Assembly (NCBI GenBank): GCA_002328295.1
Contig: DCXE01000054.1
Coordinates: 1-13,504 of the forward strand
Source: Candidatus Peribacter sp. UBA2144
GTDB taxonomy: Bacteria > Patescibacteriota > Gracilibacteria > Peribacterales > Peribacteraceae
Direction: 5' to 3'
Length of the DNA stretch: 13,504 bases
Shown: positions 1-5,536 of the stretch, one piece after another
Numbering within the stretch: the first letter of the stretch is position 1
How the letters are laid out: every line of letters starts with the position of its first letter
The notes under the pieces: generated by a model
What the model was told of the DNA's origin: nothing
The model's input: the letters and a program-made list of their open reading frames with translations, nothing else
Database searches by the model: none
Position numbers and translations under genes: made by a program

Positions 1-115
1 TTCAGAGTTGAAGACGGGGTGAGGCAAATTTAAGACTCCAGTGTCGTTTCACGGTAGTAAAACGACGCTGGGCTGTGGATTCGCGGTCGGAACCGTAAAT
101 CCGGGGGGGGGCAAC

Positions 116-496
116 TTAACCAACTGGAGCTTCGGTGGGTGCGAGTTGTTCGATAGCCTCTTTCAGGCTTCCATCGCCGAAGCACATAAATGTATCTGCG
201 CCGGCTTGCTCGGCTGGGGCGGCAAATTCTTTTCCGCTTCCCAGAGCGAGAATCTTCCCGTCCCCATGCGCCGATCGGATTGCTCTGATGATCGCAAGGT
301 GCTGGTCGGCCCCTGTCGTCATAATGTCGACGACGTAGACGTCGTATTTACGGGGCTTTCCTTTGAACATCTCGGCAGTGGGATCAGGATCTCTGGCAAA
401 CAAGCAATCGTCCTGCTTAATGCCCAGCCTGGGCAAAAGTTGAGGATACGTTTCCGGCATTCCAGATCTTACGCTAAACACAAACAGACTCTTCAT
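116..496 (-). CDS. Receiver (CheY)-like domain protein, stand-alone and degenerate
   Basis: This 126-residue protein is a single domain. Residues 51-74 read as the middle of a response-regulator receiver: a hydrophobic strand ending in Asp57 (VVDIM), then a gap and an amphipathic helix ending RAIR. A later strand (KILALGSG, about 81-88) and AEQAGAD (about 95-101) also match the receiver pattern. The first strand lacks the usual acidic pair (MKSLFVFSVR), and the conserved Lys near the end is not visible (CFG where TKP is usual). It may therefore not be phosphorylated normally. There is no output domain and no kinase nearby. The start is well supported by an AAAGGA ribosome site about nine bases upstream, the clearest in the window. 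It lies downstream of the flippase gene on the same strand but has its own promoter. The fold call is by motif reading only. Confidence 0.6.
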   Translation of the reverse strand: MKSLFVFSVRSGMPETYPQLLPRLGIKQDDCLFARDPDPTAEMFKGKPRKYDVYVVDIMTTGADQHLAIIRAIRSAHGDGKILALGSGKEFAAPAEQAGADTFMCFGDGSLKEAIEQLAPTEAPVG

Positions 497-533
497 GGCA
501 TTTGTTCCTTTCTATGCCAAACAAACGGGAGTG

Positions 534-568
534 TAACAGATCAAATAGTTATAGCTGCTGATCTGTTA
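534..568. promoter_or_regulatory. Palindrome overlapping the -10 box; possible operator
   Basis: TAACAGATCA (534-543) and TGATCTGTTA (559-568) form a perfect 10-bp inverted repeat around a 15-bp spacer. The 559-568 half-site overlaps the -10 hexamer of the minus-strand promoter and the other lies just downstream of the start point. This layout fits a two-site operator. As RNA it would form a hairpin in the leader. It is a poor terminator for the flippase because no T run follows on the minus strand. Confidence 0.4.
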
Positions 569-592
569 TATCACTAATTTTTTGTATGACAA
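565..592 (-). promoter_or_regulatory. Sigma70-type promoter for the receiver-like gene
   Basis: On the minus strand, TTGTCA (587-592) and TATAAC (565-570) are separated by 16 bp, and each matches the consensus at five of six positions. The predicted start near 558 gives a leader of about 60 nt that includes the AAAGGA ribosome site. The -35 box directly abuts the flippase stop codon, so the receiver-like gene can be expressed independently of the flippase. Confidence 0.55.
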
Positions 593-2041
593 TCACTTAA
601 TCAACTTATTGAACCCAAGAGTGAACATCAGAATTAGCATATAAGTACTCATTACACCCAATCCGATTATTGTTTCGATTTCTCCAGCCAGAAGTGGTCT
701 AACAATCCACAATCCCCCGCCAAGTAATATTGTGAATACAATCCACTTACAAATCTCGGTCTGACTCAATCTAAATGGCATCGCTTTTGCTCCTGTGAAA
801 AGCAGGATGATAGCGAGTATCGAGTGGACTGTGATTGAAGTCTGAGCTGCTCCAACGAATCCGGTCTTGGGAATTAGAATTAAGTTCATAACAAGAGAGA
901 TAACGACTCCGAGGAGCAATGCCAGAACCAACTTCTTCCATCTGTTCTTTGTAAGCAAACTATAAAAGCCAAATAAAATAATTCCATTCAAAAACATTGG
1001 AATACTCATAAGCCGGAGTGCCGTATCAGCTCCGGGACGAGCTGGAGTGCTCAAGTAAGCTTCGGTTGTAAGCAGTTGAATGATTGGGCGTGACCAGAGC
1101 GCGGAAAATAGAAGGATGATTGATCCAAATATAAGAATGATCAGGAAAGTTTTTCCGAGTAACAACTTGGTATCTTCTCCTTTTAAATCTCGTTCACTCA
1201 GAATAGGTAATGTTGAGTTAAGCAGGAACGTTGGGATCAAAAACCCCATTCCCATGATGCGGGTGACGAATCCGTAGTAAGCATTTTGCAATTCAAAGTC
1301 GTCACGCAGAAGTGCAATCAATGTAATATCAAATTCACGATAAAGAGCCATGCATAGGAATGCGATTCCGAACGGTGCAGCGGCTTTGATATACTTCTTT
1401 AATAGCGCGGAATCCCAATGCGGGCGAATCGTCATCAGTCTGTTCCCATATGTCAGTGACAAAAAGAAAAGAAGGAATGCACCAATTCCTCCTATGTATA
1501 GAAACATGTGAAGATGCTGTAAGTCGTGGCTGCCCCGAACTCCAAATAATATAAAAAGTCCTATAAGAAATACTGCCAATACTCTTTGCGAAACTTCCGC
1601 GATAAAAACGAAATGCATTTTATAATTAATTTGGAAAACCGTTCGAATAATTCCCGCAAGCAGTGTGAAGAATGGAACAAGCGAGGCGATTGTAACGCTT
1701 AAAGGAAGCGGAGTTCCCTTCCATACGGGTACAAGCCAAACAAAGAGGAGTGCAGCGCCCAACGAAATTGCCAACGCAATGCATCTGAGGATAATTATCG
1801 CACCCAACACCTCTTCCTTCCTGTCCGATCTGCTGACCTCCTTTACTGCGACGGCGTAAAGGCCAAAGTCAGCAAGTATCCCAAAGAGTTGAAGAAAGCC
1901 GTAAGAAGAATTATAAATTCCGGCAAGCTCCTTGCTTAGTCCCAATGCAACAAACTTAACAGCAAGAATACTAAGCGCAGCCATTGCGACCTGGCTGGCG
2001 AGTTGCCAAAGAGTAGATGTTGCGATTTTGCGAGAAGACAT
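593..2041 (-). CDS. Polysaccharide flippase (Wzx/MATE-like, MOP superfamily)
   Basis: This 482-residue integral membrane protein has about 12-14 hydrophobic segments along its whole length, as expected for lipid-linked oligosaccharide flippases. Family-like features are the N-terminal amphipathic start (STLWQLASQ), the segment around ELAGIYNSSYGFLQLF, an acidic FDITLIA helix, and a late IPKTGFVGAAQTS motif before the last helices. The family moves lipid-linked glycans across the membrane for cell-surface polysaccharide. No glycosyltransferase gene is in the window, so the substrate is unknown. An upstream ATG at 2101 is open in frame, but the extra 20 residues fall in an inverted repeat and do not look like protein. 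I place the start at 2041, seven bases after a -10-like TAAGAT. No Shine-Dalgarno is visible. Confidence 0.85.
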   Translation of the reverse strand: MSSRKIATSTLWQLASQVAMAALSILAVKFVALGLSKELAGIYNSSYGFLQLFGILADFGLYAVAVKEVSRSDRKEEVLGAIIILRCIALAISLGAALLFVWLVPVWKGTPLPLSVTIASLVPFFTLLAGIIRTVFQINYKMHFVFIAEVSQRVLAVFLIGLFILFGVRGSHDLQHLHMFLYIGGIGAFLLFFLSLTYGNRLMTIRPHWDSALLKKYIKAAAPFGIAFLCMALYREFDITLIALLRDDFELQNAYYGFVTRIMGMGFLIPTFLLNSTLPILSERDLKGEDTKLLLGKTFLIILIFGSIILLFSALWSRPIIQLLTTEAYLSTPARPGADTALRLMSIPMFLNGIILFGFYSLLTKNRWKKLVLALLLGVVISLVMNLILIPKTGFVGAAQTSITVHSILAIILLFTGAKAMPFRLSQTEICKWIVFTILLGGGLWIVRPLLAGEIETIIGLGVMSTYMLILMFTLGFNKLIK

Positions 2042-2048
2042 CGTAACA

Positions 2049-2077
2049 ATCTTACAATAACAATTGACAATTGACAC
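2049..2077 (-). promoter_or_regulatory. Candidate leaderless promoter for the flippase gene
   Basis: On the minus strand, GTGTCA (2072-2077) and TAAGAT (2049-2054) are 17 bp apart, each matching four of six consensus positions. Only seven bases separate TAAGAT from the ATG at 2041, so the transcript would start at or next to the start codon. The -35 box is supplied by a repeat arm. Confidence 0.35.
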
Positions 2078-2192
2078 GGGTGCTACGCGCCCTTTTGACA
2101 ATTAACTCTTTGTTTTCTGAAATTATTAAGCTGTCAATTGTAAAAGGCGAAGACTCGCAGAGCGAGGCTGAGCGTGTCAACTGTCAATTGTT
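2059..2192. repeat. Heptad inverted-repeat element 1 (CAATTGA unit)
   Basis: The left arm (2059-2078) carries CAATTGA twice in tandem. The right arm (2173-2192) is its reverse complement at 19 of 20 positions. Inside, CCTTTTGACAATT (2091-2103) is again echoed in inverse by AATTGTAAAAGG near 2136-2147. Two small perfect or near-perfect hairpins also lie inside: GGGTGC/GCGCCC near 2078-2091 and CTCGC-AGA-GCGAG near 2154-2166. The whole segment can fold as one long branched hairpin. No coding sequence is credible here. Confidence 0.6.
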
Positions 2193-2197
2193 GTAAA

Positions 2198-2315
2198 AGA
2201 GTCTCCCAGACTCTATTTGCCGATGAGGACAAAGTCCTCGGTGGTGTTGCTACGAGCTTTAGTGAGCCTCGTTGCAAACAGTCGCGCAGTAATGTGGACA
2301 GAGAGACTGGGAGAC
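2198..2315. repeat. Cruciform-like three-way inverted repeat
   Basis: GTCTCCCAGACTCT (2201-2214) pairs with 2302-2315 at 13 of 14 positions. The enclosed sequence holds two strong hairpins: GAGGAC-AAA-GTCCTC (2225-2239, extendable to 2220-2244) and TGTTGCTACGAG/CTCGTTGCAAACA (2245-2256 with 2268-2280). The left arm can alternatively fold on itself as AGAGTCT-CCC-AGACTCT (2198-2214). The motif CTGGGAGAC recurs near 2396, so a second decayed copy of part of the element may follow. From 2319 to 2463 I see only a weak AAGACG/CGTCTT hairpin and an open frame that looks like chance. Confidence 0.5.
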
Positions 2316-2493
2316 GACCTACCAATATTTGGATTTCCACGATTAGAATCGGAAAGACGATCCTAAAACGTCTTAACGATCACCTAGCCTTTCCATCTGG
2401 GAGACAAGAAAGGTTTAGAGATCCATATGGCAGGTTAATAGCATTTTAATAACTGACATATGACAATCAATCATTACTTTTTTTTGTAGACCA

Positions 2494-2646
2494 CAAAAAA
2501 GCGACCCCCTGTATCCAATCGTAGTTCTGTGTTACTTTGCGTATGACAGAACTTATGAAATGGACCGGGGATCGGTAGGGTCGCTGGCAGCAAGCCAGCG
2601 GTCAGGAGGCAAACCCGCACACGACTTATCTGCCAGCGACCGGAGT
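2494..2646 (-). ncRNA. Candidate structured RNA or attenuator with intrinsic terminator
   Basis: Read on the minus strand, GGTCGCTGGCAG (from 2630-2641) can pair perfectly over 12 bp with its complement (2579-2590). The same 3' strand can instead fold locally as CGCTGGC/GCCAGCG (2582-2588 with 2594-2600). Its AGCGACCC portion (2578-2585) can also form an 8-bp stem with GGGTCGCT (2500-2507), which runs straight into six Ts, as in a factor-independent terminator. The terminator loop holds a further 8-bp hairpin (2523-2530 with 2546-2553). A TTAACC/TATTTT promoter-like pair lies just upstream on the minus strand. I do not recognise it as 6S, SRP, RNase P or tmRNA. It could be a free small RNA, a leader for the distant flippase, or a mobile repeat. 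Confidence 0.4.
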
Positions 2647-2700
2647 AAAAATATGCATTTAAGGTCAATAGGTTAAGGTATATCCAGACAATATTTCCTC

Positions 2701-2729
2701 TGGACATCCAGGGTCCGATTCTCTAAGAT
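2701..2729 (+). promoter_or_regulatory. Promoter for pyrB
   Basis: TGGACA (2701-2706, five of six consensus matches) and TAAGAT (2724-2729) are 17 bp apart. The predicted start point near 2736 leaves a leader of only about four to five bases before the ATG at 2741, and no ribosome-binding sequence is present. The upstream structured segment at 2494-2646 would therefore lie outside the pyrB message. Confidence 0.5.
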
Positions 2730-2740
2730 TCTTCCATAGA

Positions 2741-3658
2741 ATGCCTCTTCCGTTCAAGCATCTAACTTCAACCAAACAACTCTCACGAGAAGACACGGAT
2801 AGCATTTTGGAGGTATGTGAAAAGATGGAAAAGGTCAGATCCAAGGGGGGAAGCAACCTACTTGAAGGAAAAATCCTCGCCAATCTTTTTTACGAACCAA
2901 GCACCAGGACAAACTTAAGTTTTGCCACAGCAATGCACAGGCTTGAAGGCAAAGTAATCACGGCGGTCGGAATGCAATTCAGCTCGATGTACAAGGGCGA
3001 GACGATCGAAGACACGATGAATGTTGTCGGGCAGTATGCAGATATTATCGCTATGCGCCATCCGGAAAAAGGAAGTGCAGACATTGCGGCATCCGCATGT
3101 CCGGTTCCATTTATAAACGCGGGAGACGGACCGAACCAGCATCCAACCCAAGGACTTCTGGATATTCTTACAATCAAGAAAGAGCGAGGAAAGTTAGACG
3201 GGATTCATCTGACAGCGGTTGGAGACCTTAAGTTTGGACGAACAATCCACTCGGTCAGCTTTCTCCTCGGTCTTTATGACAACGTGAAGTTCACACTTGT
3301 TTCACCAAAAGAACTTCCGATGCCGGAGAAGGTAACAAGTTTCTTCAAAGAGAAAGGCATTGAATATAACGAGACTGAAAATTTAGAGGATGGGCTTAAC
3401 GCTGATGTTATTTACATGACTCGTGTGCAGGAAGAGAGATTTGAAAACAAAGATGACTTTGAACGTCTCAAACTCAAATACATTCTAAAACCGGAGCACG
3501 TCAAAGACCGCGACATAACAGTTATGCACCCTCTTCCTCGCATAGGAGAGATTGATACAAGAGTTGACGAACTTCCCAATGCTGCATACTTCCGTGAAGT
3601 TAATAACGGAGTAACACTTCGAATGGCCCTTCTTGCCATGCTACTTGATAAAGCATGA
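2741..3658 (+). CDS. pyrB: Aspartate carbamoyltransferase, catalytic chain
   Basis: Carbamoyl phosphate plus aspartate gives carbamoyl-aspartate, the committed step of pyrimidine synthesis, in the cytoplasm. The protein is 305 residues, normal for the catalytic chain. The carbamoyl-phosphate loop is FYEPSTRTNLSF (50-61, STRT at 54-57). The mobile-loop Lys is in MYKGET (Lys85). NAGDGPNQHPTQ (126-137) holds the HPTQ site. GDLKFGRTIHS (161-171) and the Arg of TRVQ (228) bind aspartate. HPLPR (263-267) and the C-terminal LRMALLAMLLD complete the family pattern. All key residues appear intact. No regulatory chain (pyrI) or carbamoyl-phosphate synthase is in the window. pyrC follows on the same strand 526 bp later, with an oppositely oriented repeat-flanked gene between them, so a common message would have to read through antisense sequence. 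Confidence 0.97.
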   Translation: MPLPFKHLTSTKQLSREDTDSILEVCEKMEKVRSKGGSNLLEGKILANLFYEPSTRTNLSFATAMHRLEGKVITAVGMQFSSMYKGETIEDTMNVVGQYADIIAMRHPEKGSADIAASACPVPFINAGDGPNQHPTQGLLDILTIKKERGKLDGIHLTAVGDLKFGRTIHSVSFLLGLYDNVKFTLVSPKELPMPEKVTSFFKEKGIEYNETENLEDGLNADVIYMTRVQEERFENKDDFERLKLKYILKPEHVKDRDITVMHPLPRIGEIDTRVDELPNAAYFREVNNGVTLRMALLAMLLDKA

Positions 3659-3676
3659 ATTATTAGGACGTAAGTA

Positions 3677-4063
3677 TTAGGACTTAGGAAGTAGGGTTTT
3701 TGGATTGTAAGATGACATTTTTGAGATCAGAGCATTCAGCATTTTGTGAACCTCATCTGTTTTGGTTATTAAATCATTAAAATCTTCCTTAGATAAATAT
3801 CCAACTCGACAGCTGTAATGTATCTGAGTAATTAGTTCCGTTAATTCACCTCTTGCCTGAACGTATCTGTGTCTTTTATCTGCATATGTGTAACGCCCTA
3901 AGCCTTCAGCGATATTTGATGAGATTGATACTGCTGCTCTGCGCATTTGAGATACTAATTCAAAACGTTCTTGTTGTGGAAAATGTCCAGTTACTTTGTG
4001 AATCTTTTCTGCCAGATCAAGGGCTTTTTGCCAGATATCCATTTTTGTAAAGTTTGCAGGCAT
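3677..4063 (-). CDS. Four-helix-bundle protein, S23 / 23S rRNA intervening-sequence family
   Basis: This 128-residue protein matches the S23 (IVP/avd-like) four-helix-bundle family. It has an IWQKALDLAEKIHKVTGHFP opening helix (10-29), then the family hallmark: an SQMRRAAVSISSNIAEGLGR run (38-57) and a RYVQARGELTEL helix (66-77). Family members are encoded in 23S rRNA intervening sequences or as free genes, and a relative is the accessory (Avd) protein of diversity-generating retroelements. Their role is poorly defined, though nucleic-acid binding is suspected. Here no rRNA, reverse transcriptase or variable repeat is nearby. The gene lies between inverted heptamer arms, and its last six or seven residues (KTLLPKS) and stop are written in one arm. 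The start codon is the first family-consistent ATG. It has no Shine-Dalgarno and is partly inside a 12-bp stem. ATG at 4042 (Met8) is an alternative. Confidence 0.88.
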   Translation of the reverse strand: MPANFTKMDIWQKALDLAEKIHKVTGHFPQQERFELVSQMRRAAVSISSNIAEGLGRYTYADKRHRYVQARGELTELITQIHYSCRVGYLSKEDFNDLITKTDEVHKMLNALISKMSSYNPKTLLPKS

Positions 4064-4132
4064 AAGAAATTATTAATAGCAAAATAGCCATTGACGATAT
4101 CATAGTCTTTTGGATACGTAAATAATTTCTTA
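4063..4132 (-). promoter_or_regulatory. Hairpin covering the start codon of the S23-like gene
   Basis: TAAGAAATTATT (4063-4074) and AATAATTTCTTA (4121-4132) are perfect 12-bp inverted repeats with a 46-nt loop. On the minus-strand message the stem ends on the first base of the AUG, so translation initiation could be limited when it folds. The outer end abuts the heptamer arm at 4133, so the hairpin may also be part of the element's end structure. Confidence 0.45.
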
Positions 4133-4165
4133 CGTCCTAAGTCCTACGTCCTACTTCCTAATCTG

Positions 4166-4174
4166 TGCTACATT
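4166..4174 (+). promoter_or_regulatory. Extended -10 box upstream of pyrC
   Basis: TGC followed by TACATT (4169-4174) resembles an extended -10 element and sits ten bases before the pyrC ATG. The -35 position falls inside the heptamer arm and has no good hexamer. The short distance implies a leader of about three bases. Confidence 0.35.
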
Positions 4175-4184
4175 ATTAAGAGAA

Positions 4185-5345
4185 ATGTCAGATTACATTA
4201 AATTACCGGGCCTAATCGACTGCCACGTGCATTTCCGCGAGCCGGGTTTCGAGCACAAGGCGACCATGGAATCAGAGTCTGCAGCAGCAGCGTCAGGTGG
4301 AGTTTTGACGGTATGTGATATGCCAAACACTAATCCCATGACAACAACAGTCGAAGCATTTAGAGACAAAGTCAAGCGTAGTGAAAAGGTTAGGGATGTA
4401 GATATCAGATTCTTTTTTGGGCTGGCCTCTAGCGAAGATATCAGCGAATTTAAAAAACTAATGTCAGATAGTGAGCTCAAAAAGAAATGCTCGGGTGCGA
4501 AAGTATTCTTCGATCATTCAACAGGCAATATGGGTGCAGATAAATCAGTAATAGAAGAAGCATTTAAAGTTTGCGCTGAGCTTGAGGCTCCTTTAGTCAC
4601 ACATTGTGAAGATGTTTATATAAATAAAGAGGCTCATAACATTATTAACTCAGCAAGCAATGATAAACAAGACGTGTCACTCCATTCATTAATGCGCCCC
4701 TGTGACTCGGAGGTTAAAGCAATCGAAGAAGCACTTGAATTCACCAAGAAATACGGAACCCAGTTGCACATTGCTCATCTCTCAACAGGTCTTGGGCTTA
4801 AGCTTGTTAAGACAGCAAAAGAATCAGGACTAAAAGTAACGTGCGAAGTTGCACCTCATCACCTTTTTCTAACTGTTGATGATTACGAGAAACTTGGAAC
4901 ATTGGGGAAAATGAATCCCCCACTTAGAACTGCAAGTGAACAGCAAGCATTGTGGTCAGGTATTGCTGATGGAACGGTTGATTGTATTTCAACAGATCAT
5001 GCACCGCATACGTTGGATGAAAAAAACACAGATGATCCGTTAAGTGCACCGAGTGGAGTACCGGGGGTGGAGACAATGCTTCCCCTACTTCTGACGGTAG
5101 CGTCAGGTGGGTGGCCGAACCCCAGATCTGATCGGGCGGAAGCGCAGATTGAAGCTTCTGATATTGTTAGATTGTGTTTCGAAAATCCGAATAAAATATT
5201 CAACCTTGGTATCTCTGATGAGCTTAGAATCAAAGTAGATACTGATGCTGAGTGGGTCATAAAAGGCTCAGCATTGCATTATAAATGCGGTTGGACCCCT
5301 TATGAAGGGTGGAGAGTTAGGGGGAAAGTTACAAATGTGGGATAA
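4185..5345 (+). CDS. pyrC: Dihydroorotase, compact CAD-like form
   Basis: This enzyme closes carbamoyl-aspartate to dihydroorotate, the step after pyrB, using a binuclear metal site. In the 386 residues I see LIDCHVHFREPG (10-21; His14, His16), the Lys106 position (GAKVFFD) that is carboxylated in several members, His140 (THCED), His198 (HIAHLS), EVAPHHLF (221-228), and catalytic Asp271 in STDHAPHTLDEK. SGVPGVETMLPLLL (290-303) is also typical. The protein starts almost at the HxH motif and so lacks the usual N-terminal beta-sandwich half of about 40 residues. It ends soon after GWTPYEGWRVRGKV, where many bacterial enzymes run on about 20-30 residues. The short start and the C-terminal wording recall the dihydroorotase domain of animal CAD. 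The hairpin terminator follows within five bases, so the short end is probably real. Confidence 0.96.
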   Translation: MSDYIKLPGLIDCHVHFREPGFEHKATMESESAAAASGGVLTVCDMPNTNPMTTTVEAFRDKVKRSEKVRDVDIRFFFGLASSEDISEFKKLMSDSELKKKCSGAKVFFDHSTGNMGADKSVIEEAFKVCAELEAPLVTHCEDVYINKEAHNIINSASNDKQDVSLHSLMRPCDSEVKAIEEALEFTKKYGTQLHIAHLSTGLGLKLVKTAKESGLKVTCEVAPHHLFLTVDDYEKLGTLGKMNPPLRTASEQQALWSGIADGTVDCISTDHAPHTLDEKNTDDPLSAPSGVPGVETMLPLLLTVASGGWPNPRSDRAEAQIEASDIVRLCFENPNKIFNLGISDELRIKVDTDAEWVIKGSALHYKCGWTPYEGWRVRGKVTNVG

Positions 5346-5349
5346 CATA

Positions 5350-5398
5350 TGTTCCGCTTTGGAGCGGAACGTCTTTTTAGGTTTAAATAAGCCTAAAA
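5350..5398 (+). terminator. Double hairpin terminator after pyrC
   Basis: GTTCCGCT-TTGG-AGCGGAAC (5351-5370) is a perfect 8-bp stem followed by GTCTTTTT, a classical intrinsic terminator. The T run itself begins a second 10-bp stem (5375-5384 with 5389-5398, loop AAAT). The two hairpins share the T tract, so they fold in sequence rather than together. Confidence 0.85.
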
Positions 5399-5489
5399 GT
5401 GGAATCCAAGAAAAGTTTTTTCTGAGGAGGTATTGACTGGGTTTATTGGCTGACACATTATGAACTGCCGGCCCACCCACCCAAGGATA

Positions 5490-5510
5490 ACCCACCCCGA
5501 GGGGGAGGGT
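5490..5510 (-). terminator. GC-rich hairpin downstream of the HAD gene
   Basis: ACCCACCCC (5490-5498) and GGGGAGGGT (5502-5510) pair over nine positions with one A-A mismatch around a three-base loop. It lies 27 bp past the HAD stop codon on the minus strand. No T run follows, so termination there is only plausible. Confidence 0.35.
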
Positions 5511-5536
5511 GTATCTAGAGCAAAGCTCAAATACAA

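Larger units (their letters stand above)
3662..4160. mobile_element. Heptad inverted-repeat element 2, flanking the S23-like gene
   Basis: The left arm (3664-3698) is five tandem heptamers of the type TAGGACT: TAGGACG, TAAGTAT, TAGGACT, TAGGAAG, TAGGGTT. The right arm (4133-4160) is four tandem heptamers in inverse: CGTCCTA, AGTCCTA, CGTCCTA, CTTCCTA. Aligned as inverted repeats over 34 bp they match at about 27 positions. The enclosed gene is on the minus strand, and its stop codon lies in the left arm. The unit sits between pyrB and pyrC and ends eight bases before the pyrC -10 box. I infer a mobile element from this layout. No transposase and no clear target-site duplication are visible. 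Confidence 0.45.

Noticed and set aside
41..577. Plus-strand 178-codon open frame opposite the receiver-like gene
   Set aside because: It is antisense to a gene with a good promoter, ribosome site and recognisable motif. Its own product has no family pattern and includes translated repeats.
2042..2101. N-terminal 20-residue extension of the flippase
   Set aside because: It is encoded by the inverted repeat, has no flippase-like sequence, and would cover the likely promoter.
2174..2449. Plus-strand 91-codon frame in the repeat block
   Set aside because: It starts with a non-ATG codon inside an inverted repeat arm and runs through two hairpins. The product shows no domain-like pattern.
2220..2560. 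Possible RNase P RNA (GAGGACAAAGTCC near 2225 and ACAGAAC near 2546 resemble conserved blocks)
   Set aside because: The universal GAGGAAAGTCC block carries an extra base and is fully used in a simple hairpin. The later conserved blocks are missing and the ACAGAAC is part of an 8-bp stem.
2575..2625. Possible SRP RNA, because of a GGTCAGG string
   Set aside because: The matching GGAAG-type internal loop strand is absent, and the flanking sequence folds into other perfect stems.
3662..4160. CRISPR array or diversity-generating retroelement
   Set aside because: The heptamers have no spacers of CRISPR size. There is no reverse transcriptase, template repeat or variable repeat near the avd-like gene.
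5343..5450. Frameshift hiding a longer pyrC C-terminus
   Set aside because: Reading on in the other frame gives no dihydroorotase-like tail, and the stretch is an obvious hairpin terminator.
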